Source of the DNA: Desulfobacterales bacterium HSG17
GTDB lineage: Bacteria > Desulfobacterota > Desulfobacteria > Desulfobacterales > Desulfococcaceae
NCBI GenBank assembly: GCA_030377945.1
Contig: JAUCGD010000010.1
Location: forward strand, 1 to 42,082
DNA length: 42,082 bases
Direction of reading: 5' to 3'
This document shows positions 17,315-25,024 of this stretch, piece by piece. The position numbers and the translations under genes were made by a program. How positions within the stretch are numbered: the stretch's first letter is position 1; each line of letters opens with the position of its first letter. The notes beneath the pieces are model-generated. The model saw only the letters and a list, made by a program, of their open reading frames with translations. It did not search any database and was not told the origin of the DNA.

Positions 17315-18445
17315 TTAAATTATATCAAGATAATTTAAGGCTGCATCATATCCTACTTTATCAAGACGATTCATAACTTCTATTGACCAGGTGGGATGAA
17401 TATCCTGGGGAACTTCATATTGTACCTTAACATAATTGATATTTTTATTGTGAAACTTAAACTGCCCCTGTTCATCTTTTCTATTCAGGTATCTTTCTTC
17501 AAAAACTGCAAGATCATCCCTTGCAGAATTTGCAAACCCCCCGGTTATGGATACATTAAAAGCATCCACAAGATCCTTTGGCTCATATACCCAGGACCTC
17601 ATACCTAAAATATCAATCAGTACAATAGTGTCTATATCAGGATGCTTTTGCAGAACCTCCCTGAAATTATAAGCATCTACATAAGTGGATTCTGCATAGG
17701 GTGTATCATTTATCCGGCAGATTTCATTCATAAATATTACAGTAGTAGATGCCTGGAGATGCAGGGGGGTAATCTCATGTTTACTAAATAAAACAGGTTC
17801 CCGGTTATTTAAATTCAATGCTCCGATAAAGATTTCCTGGTCAATCTGTTTTAATGCTTCAAAATCAATTATTTTTCTCATGCCAGCATGGAGCGGGACT
17901 ATAAAACCTGTTGCATTGCTTTTTGGAATCATTGCTGACATCATTGCAAGATAAAAATCAGGAAGGCTTTGCTTTTGGATGCTTTTAAATAATGCGTTAT
18001 ATGGAAAGGAATATTCACATTGCAGGTTTACAGGGGTGCATAAGGATGTCCAGAAACCAATAGAATCCTGCCATATTTTGGGAAGCTGCTCAAACATCTC
18101 CATAAAATCATCTGTAAGAATGTTTTCCATGATCTTTTCATATATTTCATTTTCCCGGCCCCAGGTTTTATGCCAGATTCGGAAATTAAAGGGCATAATT
18201 TTTTTTGTAAGGCTTACCAGGGATGTTTCCAGGGAAGTATAATTTTTTAAATCATTGAGAGCCTTGATACTGTCGCCCTTATATCTTTGGGCAGGGCTTG
18301 CATAAGTTAAAGCAATAGCAGAACCGATTGAATTGCCTGCTATAATATCAAATTTTATCCCTTTTTCATGAAATGCTTTTAATGCACCGATTTCCACTGC
18401 ACCAAAAGGGCCGCCAGGACCTAAAAATAAAGCTTTTTTCCCCAT
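17315..18445 (-). CDS. Patatin-like phospholipase-family protein
   Basis: I place the start at 18445, where ATG follows ataaggagaaaaaat; a 13-codon upstream extension to 18484 lacks a ribosome site. The 376-residue protein opens with LGPGGPFGAVEIGAL, the oxyanion-loop region, and has the nucleophile elbow GNSIGSA with Ser39. The usual Asp-Gly partner is replaced by YVDAY (Asp257-Ala), and the oxyanion loop has Phe where Arg or Lys is normal, so activity could be altered or lost. Patatins release fatty acids from membrane lipids. It is first in an operon with a class III cyclase, next to the BREX block. No cyclic-nucleotide-binding domain is visible. Family confident, activity not. Confidence 0.85.
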   Translation of the reverse strand: MGKKALFLGPGGPFGAVEIGALKAFHEKGIKFDIIAGNSIGSAIALTYASPAQRYKGDSIKALNDLKNYTSLETSLVSLTKKIMPFNFRIWHKTWGRENEIYEKIMENILTDDFMEMFEQLPKIWQDSIGFWTSLCTPVNLQCEYSFPYNALFKSIQKQSLPDFYLAMMSAMIPKSNATGFIVPLHAGMRKIIDFEALKQIDQEIFIGALNLNNREPVLFSKHEITPLHLQASTTVIFMNEICRINDTPYAESTYVDAYNFREVLQKHPDIDTIVLIDILGMRSWVYEPKDLVDAFNVSITGGFANSARDDLAVFEERYLNRKDEQGQFKFHNKNINYVKVQYEVPQDIHPTWSIEVMNRLDKVGYDAALNYLDII

Positions 18446-18504
18446 ATTTTTTCTCCTTATCCTGCCACCTGTGATAAAAGACATATGAAATTAATTATAA
18501 GTAT

Positions 18505-18533
18505 ATTCTACTAAAATTTTCAGTTGTAATCAA
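18505..18533 (-). promoter_or_regulatory. Sigma70-type promoter for the patatin-cyclase operon
   Basis: Reading the minus strand, TTGATT (18533-18528) and TAGAAT (18510-18505) are separated by exactly 17 bases. The -10 end lies 59 bases upstream of the patatin start. The region 18534-18656 upstream is AT-rich and shows no gene. Confidence 0.55.
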
Positions 18534-18656
18534 GGATTGAATTCGGTTGATTCATTAAAAATGAATAAATCATACCTGGCTAAATAAAATTTTATCAAAT
18601 ATTAAGTTTTCAGAAAAGGATTGATGATTTGCAGGCACCTGTCATCTCTTTCCTTA

Positions 18657-18739
18657 TCCTTGATCTTATCAAGGCTGTTACCAGGAACAAGAGACAGGGA
18701 ATTTATGATTTCCATTTTTTTATGGCTGATGTGTTCATT
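18657..18739 (-). pseudogene. Frameshifted 5' fragment of VapB-like antitoxin
   Basis: The ATG at 18739 and AGGAGTGTTAA site are those of the intact antitoxin at 20134, and the codons match it closely. A single-base deletion at the polyA/T run after codon 7 shifts the frame, and homology ends at about 18657. The antitoxin body and the whole toxin are absent on this side. Confidence 0.7.
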
Positions 18740-18893
18740 TAACACTCCTGTATTGTGTATGATATGCAACAAATATAGTAGGTTATCAGATAAAAGTCAA
18801 ACTGGATCAGGATATTCAGGATGCCAAACCATACCCAGAGTTATCCTGAATATCCTAAAAAAATATCCTGGCCATCCTGATTCAAAAATACAG
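18657..18893. repeat. Direct repeat copy A (dead antitoxin 5' end plus promoter)
   Basis: About 235 bases are nearly identical to 20052-20281. The copy contains, on the minus strand, the first ~29 codons of the VapB-like antitoxin seen intact at 19886-20134, its ribosome site, and its promoter (TTGACT 18800-18795, TATATT 18777-18772, 17-base spacer). One T is missing from the T run at 18714-18720 (7 here, 8 in copy B), which shifts the frame to a stop after MNTSAIKKWKS. It is therefore a broken remnant. Its far edge abuts the RAYT fragment. Confidence 0.85.
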
Positions 18894-18964
18894 CGCCGCC
18901 AAAATGTCATCACAGTAAAAAAGAATGTCCCACCAGCCACAAAAGTCCAGCGATAATTCGCCAT
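18884..18964 (-). pseudogene. N-terminal fragment of a RAYT (REP-associated tyrosine transposase)
   Basis: On the minus strand, MANYRWTFVAGGTFFFTVM and the next residues (TFWRRCIF) match the start of Y1/IS200-like RAYT transposases, which usually begin with MxNYRR, a glycine pair, then YFFTV. The match stops after about 27 codons where the direct repeat begins, so the HUH catalytic motif and Tyr are lost. Just upstream of its start is a REP-like hairpin with GTGGGC/GCCCAC arms, as expected for RAYT loci. Confidence 0.7.
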
Positions 18965-18991
18965 TAATACCTCCACACCAACATAGGTCAG

Positions 18992-19019
18992 GGTGGGCAA
19001 AAACAAAGCACAGCCCACC
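18992..19019. repeat. REP-like palindrome next to the RAYT fragment
   Basis: ggtgggc (18992-18998) pairs with gcccacc (19013-19019) around a 14-base loop. A second related arm, cccgtgcccaccctact, lies at 20411-20427 beyond the toxin-antitoxin cassette. This GTGGGC-type palindrome close to a RAYT start is the usual REP/RAYT arrangement. Bases 19020-19097 hold nothing else that I recognise. Confidence 0.55.
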
Positions 19020-19097
19020 ATTTCGGTTAAAAAAATACGTTAAGAAATAAGGAGATTGTGGTGTAATGTGGTAAAAAGAATGTTTTGCCAGGCTGAT

Positions 19098-19412
19098 TTA
19101 CTTTATCCCATACGCAGCATCATGAGGACCGACAATTATGAATCTAATGGTTTCATCCGGTGTTTCGGAACAGTCTGCACAGGCAACATATACTTCATCC
19201 CCTTTTTTTCTGCAAATGCCGCAGTAGAGGTATATGATGATAAAACTCCGTTTTACAGGACATGAGTAATATCCCCGGAAATTGCCTTTTAACGGTTCCC
19301 CAATTTCAACAGGATGCTTGATTATCTGAAGAACTTTCTTCTCAATCTGTTTTTTTATTCCAGCATGTTTTTTAACAGCTTTAAGAAACGCCTTTTCAAA
19401 TTTTACATCCAT
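19098..19412 (-). CDS. RelE/ParE-type toxin
   Basis: The 104-residue protein has the RelE/ParE layout: an N-terminal helical pair (FEKAFLKAVKKH, IEKKVLQIIKHP) and the strand segment GEPLKGNFRGYYSCPVKRSFIIIYLY, typical of StbE/RelE mRNA interferases. The C-terminal half has a longer loop with three cysteines (GICRKKGDEVYVACADC) before the last strand RFIIVGPHDAAY. It overlaps the upstream antitoxin by one base (TAATG), the usual coupling for toxin-antitoxin pairs. Its target, ribosome-bound mRNA or gyrase, cannot be settled by eye. Confidence 0.8.
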   Translation of the reverse strand: MDVKFEKAFLKAVKKHAGIKKQIEKKVLQIIKHPVEIGEPLKGNFRGYYSCPVKRSFIIIYLYCGICRKKGDEVYVACADCSETPDETIRFIIVGPHDAAYGIK

Positions 19413-19669
19413 TATTCACCGAAAACTTCGTCAAAAGTATGCCATTTTGCAGAACCATCTTTTATCCTTGCCTGTGATTCTTCCAATGCCTTGGAAAAAG
19501 CCGGATCGGAAAGAATAATATCTGTGCTGTCCTGACAGGTTCGGCGTTTTAATCCGAGGATAAATTGTGTTATTATCTCGGATGCAGTTGTACGGTTTTC
19601 CTGTGCATACATTTTAATAAAATCGGCAAGATCATAATCAATACTGATATTTAAGCGGGTTTTAGGCAT
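19412..19669 (-). CDS. Ribbon-helix-helix antitoxin
   Basis: The 85-residue protein begins TRLNISIDYDLADFIKMYA, a ribbon-helix-helix DNA-binding region (residues 3-42). Its C-terminal tail (FSKALEESQARIKDGSAKWHTFDEVF) is the kind that wraps and neutralises a RelE/ParE toxin. Start ATG is preceded by AAGGA. It overlaps the toxin start by one base, and its own start overlaps the end of the broken PIN gene by 19 bases. It likely autoregulates the pair. Confidence 0.8.
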   Translation of the reverse strand: MPKTRLNISIDYDLADFIKMYAQENRTTASEIITQFILGLKRRTCQDSTDIILSDPAFSKALEESQARIKDGSAKWHTFDEVFGE

Positions 19670-19902
19670 ATGTGTTCCTTAGATTCTCTGTGGTAAAGGC
19701 TGATATTAATCCTGTTCTTCTCTGCAAGATACATTACTTCCATTAAACTGATGACCGAAATCACGAATTCATTCTCATTTTCGTTATCCTCAAAGGTGTC
19801 AAGGATTTGAGCGGCTATATTTCCGACTTTACCTTTGCCTGTAAAATGCCGGACAAGGGCAACTGTATCAAGTAAATATCGCATGTCAGAATTTTCTTTC
19901 AA
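19651..19902 (-). pseudogene. Truncated PIN-domain (VapC-like) toxin
   Basis: MRYLLDTVALVRHF (the second methionine, codon 7) is the first strand and Asp of a PIN ribonuclease, and the segment ending ISVISLMEVMYLAEKNRI includes the conserved acidic SxxE region. After about residue 68 the sequence changes to an unrelated tail and stops at 83, where VapC proteins run to about 130. The C-terminal Asp motifs are missing, so it should be inactive. Its start overlaps the VapB-like gene by 17 bases. The break point coincides with the start of the RHH/RelE module, which suggests that module replaced the end of vapC. Confidence 0.75.
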
Positions 19903-20134
19903 ATATGGAATTTCCCAACTGCTGCCTGATCTCTTTCAGTTCTGCATCCAGGTCGGCAATTTTTTCAAATCCTTTATCCTTCCAGATCCCTTTCAGGCTA
20001 CGCTTGCACGGTTTTGAAATATTTGATTCAGTTATGAGCGCATCAATACATTCCTTGATCTTATCAAGGCTGTTACCAGGAACAAGAGACAGGGAATTTA
20101 TGATTTCCATTTTTTTTATGGCTGATGTGTTCAT
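19886..20134 (-). CDS. VapB-like antitoxin
   Basis: The 82-residue protein is helical and ends LKGIWKDKGFEKI, DLDAELKEIRQQL, a pattern of antitoxins paired with PIN toxins. It has an AGGAGTGTTAA site before ATG and a strong promoter upstream. The following vapC is truncated, so this antitoxin seems orphaned. It could still drive transcription of the downstream RHH/RelE pair. A frameshifted 5' copy lies at 18657-18739. Confidence 0.7.
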   Translation of the reverse strand: MNTSAIKKMEIINSLSLVPGNSLDKIKECIDALITESNISKPCKRSLKGIWKDKGFEKIADLDAELKEIRQQLGNSIFERKF

Positions 20135-20281
20135 TTAACACTCCTGTATTGTGTATGATATGTTACAAATATAGTAGGCTATCAGATAAAAGTCAAACTG
20201 GATCAGGATATTCAGGATGCCAAAGCATACCCAGGATTATCCTGAATATCCTGAAAAACATCCTGACCATCCTGATTCAAA
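20052..20281. repeat. Direct repeat copy B (intact antitoxin 5' end plus promoter)
   Basis: Same ~230 bases as 18657-18893: antitoxin start, ribosome site, promoter and the caggatattcaggat-rich tract. The two copies are in the same orientation and bracket the toxin-antitoxin genes, with about 1.4 kb between their starts. Confidence 0.85.
20168..20196 (-). promoter_or_regulatory. Sigma70-type promoter for the toxin-antitoxin genes
   Basis: On the minus strand, TTGACT (20196-20191), a 17-base spacer and TATATT (20173-20168) form a near-consensus promoter 34 bases upstream of the VapB-like ATG. The same promoter is preserved in the dead copy at 18772-18800. Confidence 0.75.
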
Positions 20282-20300
20282 CCATTGTTTGAATCAGGAT
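20269..20300. repeat. Perfect 14-bp hairpin within ATCCTG-type repeats
   Basis: atcctgattcaaac pairs perfectly with gtttgaatcaggat around catt. It sits in a tract (20200-20390) made of shuffled atcctgaat, ggattttcaggat and taatcctgttaatcc units, including a 13-bp inverted pair at 20314-20326 and 20369-20381. No gene is present. It may double as a terminator, but no T run follows. Confidence 0.7.
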
Positions 20301-20474
20301 TATCTGGATTAAAGGATTTTCAGGATAAAACTGCCCTATTAATTCAATCTAATCCTGTTAATCCATAAATCCTGAAAATCCTGATTCAGACAATGTGATG
20401 GATACAAAAACCCGTGCCCACCCTACTTGACTACAAAATTTGTAGCTTTGATTCAGATTAATTTTCTTATTATA

Positions 20475-20503
20475 TTGAAAACCTGCATAAAATATATTAT
20501 ATT
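20475..20503 (+). promoter_or_regulatory. Sigma70-type promoter for manC
   Basis: TTGAAA (20475-20480), 17 bases, then TATATT (20498-20503), 41 bases before the manC ATG. A 15-bp palindrome ctacaaaatttgtag lies at 20431-20445, in a position where a regulator could bind. Confidence 0.6.
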
Positions 20504-20544
20504 CATGCTTTATTATATCAACAGATTACTTAATGAGGTAAAAA

Positions 20545-21963
20545 ATGATCTATCCAGTTATACTTGCCGGTGGTTCCGGCACTCGTTTATGGCCTCTTTC
20601 GCGGGAATTATATCCTAAGCAGCTTCTTGAGCTTACTGGTGATAAGACCATGCTGCAAGATACCATCCTGCGTTTGAGTGGTATTGATGAAATGGAAAAT
20701 CCTGTTATTATATGCAATGAAAATCACAGGTTTATGGTTGCTGAGCAATTACGCAATATAAATATATCTCCTGATTCCATTATTCTTGAGCCGGTTGGCA
20801 GAAATACTGCGCCTGCTGTGGCTGTTGCAGCTTTGAAAACCTTAAATGCTTCCCAGGATTCATTGATATTAATACTTCCTGCGGATCATTTTATAAAAAA
20901 TACCAAAGTCTTTCACCAGGCTTTGAATGCAGGTGTTGATTATGCAAAAAAAGGACATCTGATAACATTTGGAATTGTTCCTGATGCCCCTGAAACAGGT
21001 TACGGGTATATCTGCAAGGGTGAAAATCTGGGTATTCCCGGTAAAGAGTTAGAGCAGGAGGCTTATTCAATTAAAGAATTTGTTGAAAAACCGGATTCAG
21101 AAACAGCTGCCCAATATGTAGATTCAGGTAATTATTGCTGGAACAGCGGTATGTTTATGTTTAAATCCTCACAGGTAATTAAGGAAATGAAAAAACATGT
21201 TCCTGATATTATGGCAGCCTGTGAAAAAGCACTTGAAAACGGCAGGGAAGACCTTGATTTTTTCCGTCTTGATAAAGCCTCTTTTGAAGTCTGCCCAAGT
21301 GATTCTGTTGATTATGCGATTATGGAGAAAACGGAAAACGGGGTAATGATTCCTTTTCAGGCAGGGTGGAATGATCTTGGATCATGGGAGGCATTATGGC
21401 AGGTAGGAGAAAAGGATGAAAACAGCAATGTAGTTCACGGAGATGTTTTGCTTCATGATGTTAATAATTCATTTCTCCATGCCAGTACCCGTTTGCTTGC
21501 AGCAGTCGGGCTTGAAGAACATATTGTTGTTGAAACTGCCGATGCTGTCCTTATTTCGCCGCGAAACAGGGTTCAGGATGTTAAAAGTTTGGTAAACAAG
21601 CTTAAAGCAGCAAAAAGAGAAGAAACCATCTCCCATAAAACCTCTTTCCTGCCCTGGGGCCTGGCTGAAATCCTTGTCAAATCAAAACGATTTCAGGTTA
21701 AACGCTTAAAAATCAAGGCAGGGGCTGTTATTTCCCTGCAAAAGCATTTTAACAGGGCTGAACACTGGATTGTGTTGCAGGGAACTGCCCTTGTCACCAA
21801 AGGAGATGAAGAAATAATTCTTACTGAAGATCATTCAACATATATTCCTCCGGGAGTTCCCCACAAACTTGTTAATCCGGGCAAAATTCCTTTAGAGGTT
21901 ATTGAAGTTCAATCAGGCAGTTATATCGGTAGTAATGACATTGTAAGACTTGATGATAATTGA
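20545..21963 (+). CDS. manC: Mannose-1-phosphate guanylyltransferase / mannose-6-phosphate isomerase
   Basis: The 472-residue bifunctional enzyme makes GDP-mannose for polysaccharide synthesis. The nucleotidyltransferase half opens with ILAGGSGTRLWPLSR (6-20) and PKQ (24-26), and has FVEKPD and NSGMFMF segments. The C-terminal cupin half (about 385-470) has QKHFNRAEHWIVLQG and YIPPGVPHKLVNPG, the type II phosphomannose isomerase signature. Start ATG follows a gaggt site. A GDSL lipoprotein gene follows after 20 bases. There are no other capsule or LPS genes in view, so the product polysaccharide is unknown. Confidence 0.95.
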   Translation: MIYPVILAGGSGTRLWPLSRELYPKQLLELTGDKTMLQDTILRLSGIDEMENPVIICNENHRFMVAEQLRNINISPDSIILEPVGRNTAPAVAVAALKTLNASQDSLILILPADHFIKNTKVFHQALNAGVDYAKKGHLITFGIVPDAPETGYGYICKGENLGIPGKELEQEAYSIKEFVEKPDSETAAQYVDSGNYCWNSGMFMFKSSQVIKEMKKHVPDIMAACEKALENGREDLDFFRLDKASFEVCPSDSVDYAIMEKTENGVMIPFQAGWNDLGSWEALWQVGEKDENSNVVHGDVLLHDVNNSFLHASTRLLAAVGLEEHIVVETADAVLISPRNRVQDVKSLVNKLKAAKREETISHKTSFLPWGLAEILVKSKRFQVKRLKIKAGAVISLQKHFNRAEHWIVLQGTALVTKGDEEIILTEDHSTYIPPGVPHKLVNPGKIPLEVIEVQSGSYIGSNDIVRLDDN

Positions 21964-21983
21964 TAATGCGAGTTATTTATTAA

Positions 21984-22697
21984 ATGAAAAAAAATAGATT
22001 AGTCTGCCTTTTTATCTGTCTGCTTTCAATATTGTTTGCAGCAGGATGCCGGGATAACAGCTTCCAGTCGAAAAAACAGCATGAGAAAACGGAAAAACCT
22101 GAATATTTGGGTGAATATACAGGAACTATTGCTGCTGTTGGTGACAGTCTCACAGAAGGATACGGCCTTGATGAGACCCAGGCTTATCCTGCTTTGCTGG
22201 AAAAAAAACTAAAGGAAAACGGATTTTTTTATAAGGTTATAAATGCAGGAATCAGCGGTGAAACCAGCAGCGGGACTTTTTCAAGGATTAAATGGATACT
22301 TAATCTAAAGCCTGATATTGTTATTCTTGAAACCGGAGCCAATGACGGGCTTCGGGGGATTGATCCTAAGCTGACAAAAAAGAATATCCTTGAGACTGTC
22401 CGGATTTTAAAGGAAAATAATGTTGTGGTAGTTCTTGCAGGGATGCAGATGATACAAAATATGGGACAGGAATACACAAAAGAATTTGCTCAAATATTTC
22501 CTGATATTGCAAAACAGGAAGATTTGGTCTTTTTTCCTTTTTTCCTTGAACAAGTGGCAGGCAGCCCCCTGCTGAATCAGGCTGACGGCATTCATCCCAC
22601 AGCAGGGGGATATGAAATAATTTCTGAAAAAATATATCCTTATGTGATAGAGGCAGTTAAAATTCTGAAAAATCAACGTCATCATCAAAAGGAATAA
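21984..22697 (+). CDS. GDSL (SGNH) esterase lipoprotein, TesA-like
   Basis: The 237-residue protein has a type II signal sequence with lipobox-like AAGC (Cys22), so it is likely anchored in a membrane facing the periplasm. All four SGNH blocks are present: GDSLTEGYG (Ser55), NAGISGE, GAND (Asn120) and DGIHP (Asp201, His204), as in TesA/arylesterase lysophospholipases. It follows manC by 20 bases, probably in one transcript. Its last 41 bases overlap the 3' end of the receptor gene on the other strand, so both C-termini are coded by the same DNA. Confidence 0.9.
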   Translation: MKKNRLVCLFICLLSILFAAGCRDNSFQSKKQHEKTEKPEYLGEYTGTIAAVGDSLTEGYGLDETQAYPALLEKKLKENGFFYKVINAGISGETSSGTFSRIKWILNLKPDIVILETGANDGLRGIDPKLTKKNILETVRILKENNVVVVLAGMQMIQNMGQEYTKEFAQIFPDIAKQEDLVFFPFFLEQVAGSPLLNQADGIHPTAGGYEIISEKIYPYVIEAVKILKNQRHHQKE

Positions 22698-24651
22698 GCT
22701 CTTCAGCGCTTATTTTTTCCGGCTTCTTTTCTGATTGGGCAGTCAGTTCCTTGTTTTTATGCGTATCCCGGTTAAAAGTGCCTTGTGACTGGATCTGTTT
22801 TTTGGGCTTTATTCCTGGCTCATCTTTCTTTGTTAATGAATCGTTTTTACCGCCTTTTACAATCAAGATAAGCTTTTCAACAAATTCTTTCATCTTTCCG
22901 GCCTGAAACAGCAATTGTTCAGATGCTGAAGATGTTTCCTGGGCATTTGCCGCATTCTGCTGGATTACCTTATCCATATCAGCAACACCTCTATTCACCT
23001 GCTCAATCCCCTGTGCCTGATCATCAGATGCTGCTGCAATCTCACCCACCAGATCTCCTGCTTTGGCAGAAATATCATCTACTTCGGAAAATGCTCCCTT
23101 TGCTTTTTCAACAACCCCTGCCCCTGCCTTGATTCTTTCAACAGTTTCTTCAATAAGTGCAGATGTTTCTTTTGCAGCACCTGCTGATCTCATGGCAAGA
23201 CTTTTGACTTCATCTGCAACAACTGCAAATCCTGCTCCTGCTTCTCCTGCCCTGGCTGCTTCAATAGCTGCATTAAGTGCAAGAAGGTTAGTCTGGAAAG
23301 AAAGCTCGTCAATGGTTTTTATAATTTTAGATGTTTTTTCGCTTGCACTGTTAATCTTTTCCATGGAATCAACAAGATCATTCATGGATTCATTTGTATG
23401 TTGAATTACCTTGCGGGATTCGCTCATAAGCCTGTCTGCCTGCTTGGCATTATTGGAATTCTGCTGAGTCATTGAAGACATCTGCTCCATTGATGCTGAT
23501 GTTTGTTCAACAGATGCAGCCTGCTGAGACGAACCTTCTGCAAGGGACCGGCTGGCAGTGGATATCTGATCTGAGGCTGAAGACAATATTTCAGCACCCC
23601 GGTCAAGCCCTTCAATAATTGAATTAATGGGTTTTGTAATCATGCGGGTTACAAAAGCTGAAACGATTATTCCTGCAATCACGGCAATAAGCATTCCTAA
23701 GCTCAAAAAATAGAAGCCGTAAGAAGTTGAATTAAGAGTTTTATCGGAAAATTTTTTGGTTTCCTGTATTGCAAACATTGATATTTGTTCAGTACCCGAA
23801 AGGATTTCATCTGCGGTTATTCTTCGCTGTTTTCCAATTTCCTGTAATTCAAGCCAGTTTGACAGATAGTTGGTCATGGCTTCTTTATACTCCTGGTTGG
23901 CAGCTTTTGAAATTGCAATCTTTTCAAAATTTTCATTGCGACTGGTAACAGACATCAATTCCTGGTATATTTTTTCCATTGTATCAAAATGTTCTCTCCC
24001 GTTTTTTATTAAATCAGGCTCATTAACAGCAAGTGATTTATAAATAATGCTGCGTACCATGTTGCCGTGGTTTATCAGTTCATTAATGAGAGAGATTTTT
24101 TTTAGGCGCTGTTCCAGTTTTTCAGGATCGGTATTTTCAAGAATTTCATTTTTCATTGTAGCATCCTGGTATGATTTAAACTGGCCCGCATTTTTGATAA
24201 ATTTTAAAGCTGCATCATCAAGTGCATCACGGTCATTGGAAATACTTATAAATTTCTTTTTGGTTTCATTTATAAGTGTTTGATATTCAAGAAAAATCTC
24301 TTGTGTATCATTACTAATTTGAACAAGAGAAGAAAGATAATCCGAGCCTGCTGCAATATCATGGGCTTCTTTAATATAGCGCTTAACTTCTTCCAGATTT
24401 TTCAATCCTTTTTCATAAGATTCATTATCTTCGCTAAAGCCATAGGCCAGCATATCCCTGAAAGCATCATGGGCATATTTTTCCAGATTTTTAGCTGTGA
24501 TAACTATTGGAACATATTCTATACTTAATACTGCTGAGCCTTTTCTTATCTGGTGAATATTCAAGATAGAAACTGCTCCAAAGATTATCATAATTACTAT
24601 GAGCAGACCAAATCCTGCACGAATCTTTTTTCCCAGTCCAATTGTTTTCAT
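22657..24651 (-). CDS. Methyl-accepting chemotaxis receptor with HBM-like sensor
   Basis: The 664-residue membrane receptor has one TM helix at about 12-30, a long all-helical periplasmic region of about 280 residues (the size and style of HBM helical bimodular sensors), and a second TM at about 312-335. A short HAMP-like segment and the cytoplasmic signalling hairpin follow, with tip [20 protein letters not shown] (451-470) and GFAVVADEV. The C-terminal tail is charged and linker-like and ends VDFSEF; there is no NWETF-type CheR tether. Start ATG has an AGGAAAG site. It lies on the opposite strand to the chemosensory operon and so is a separately expressed receptor. HBM sensors bind organic acids in known cases; the ligand here is unknown. 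Confidence 0.9.
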   Translation of the reverse strand: MKTIGLGKKIRAGFGLLIVIMIIFGAVSILNIHQIRKGSAVLSIEYVPIVITAKNLEKYAHDAFRDMLAYGFSEDNESYEKGLKNLEEVKRYIKEAHDIAAGSDYLSSLVQISNDTQEIFLEYQTLINETKKKFISISNDRDALDDAALKFIKNAGQFKSYQDATMKNEILENTDPEKLEQRLKKISLINELINHGNMVRSIIYKSLAVNEPDLIKNGREHFDTMEKIYQELMSVTSRNENFEKIAISKAANQEYKEAMTNYLSNWLELQEIGKQRRITADEILSGTEQISMFAIQETKKFSDKTLNSTSYGFYFLSLGMLIAVIAGIIVSAFVTRMITKPINSIIEGLDRGAEILSSASDQISTASRSLAEGSSQQAASVEQTSASMEQMSSMTQQNSNNAKQADRLMSESRKVIQHTNESMNDLVDSMEKINSASEKTSKIIKTIDELSFQTNLLALNAAIEAARAGEAGAGFAVVADEVKSLAMRSAGAAKETSALIEETVERIKAGAGVVEKAKGAFSEVDDISAKAGDLVGEIAAASDDQAQGIEQVNRGVADMDKVIQQNAANAQETSSASEQLLFQAGKMKEFVEKLILIVKGGKNDSLTKKDEPGIKPKKQIQSQGTFNRDTHKNKELTAQSEKKPEKISAEELIPFDDDVDFSEF

Positions 24652-24694
24652 TTGAGTTCTTTCCTGTATTAAAATCTTAATTCATGGTTTAAGT

Positions 24695-25019
24695 TTAGAT
24701 AAGTTCGTTTAAAAACTTTTGAATTTCCGTATTTTTATTCATCCCAGACACCCATTTTTCAGGCAAATGCTCCATTCCCAGATATGCTCCCAGGTATGCT
24801 CCCAGGTATGCTCCCAGGTTCATCCCTGCCATACTTCCCCTGATATGAATCAGGTCCCGGTTTTATTAAAGATTCAATTCTTCCGTAAGTATTGGCAATC
24901 TGCTCTTTATCATAAATCCAGTGTGCCCCTAATGCCAGGGAATCTGCTGCAAAAGATGCAAGTACCATTGCTTTTTTCTTATTTTCCAAATCAGCCTCCG
25001 TAAATTCGTTATGAAACAA
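24695..25019 (-). pseudogene. Internally deleted ADP-ribosylglycohydrolase
   Basis: The N-terminal piece (KAMVLASFAADSLALGAHWIYD to about residue 60) is clear ADP-ribosylglycohydrolase. In a different frame, the same strand then encodes AGMNLGAYLGAYLGAYLGM and EHLPEKW, followed by a short tail ending at 24695, which is the family's C-terminus. About 200 middle residues, with the metal-binding acidic motifs, are missing and the two ends are out of frame. The continuous frame from the start stops at 24759, giving an 86-residue product that would be inactive. It lies upstream of the receptor gene on the same strand. Confidence 0.8.
24779..24819. repeat. 12-bp tandem repeats at the ADP-ribosylglycohydrolase deletion joint
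   Basis: Three and a half units of caggtatgctcc (24779, 24791, 24803, partial 24815). In one frame they read as PGSI steps and in the C-terminal frame as LGAY steps. The latter fits the natural end of the enzyme, so the repeats may have been part of the original gene. Confidence 0.85.
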
Positions 25020-25024
25020 TCTTA

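Noticed and set aside
15446..18445. CBASS system
   Set aside because: The cyclase is class III, not a CD-NTase, and there is no Cap2/Cap3 or HORMA gene; kept only as a cautious finding on gene pairing.
18797..19021. 74-codon minus-strand frame as a gene
   Set aside because: Only its middle 27 codons (RAYT start) match anything; the ends read through the REP hairpin and the direct repeat.
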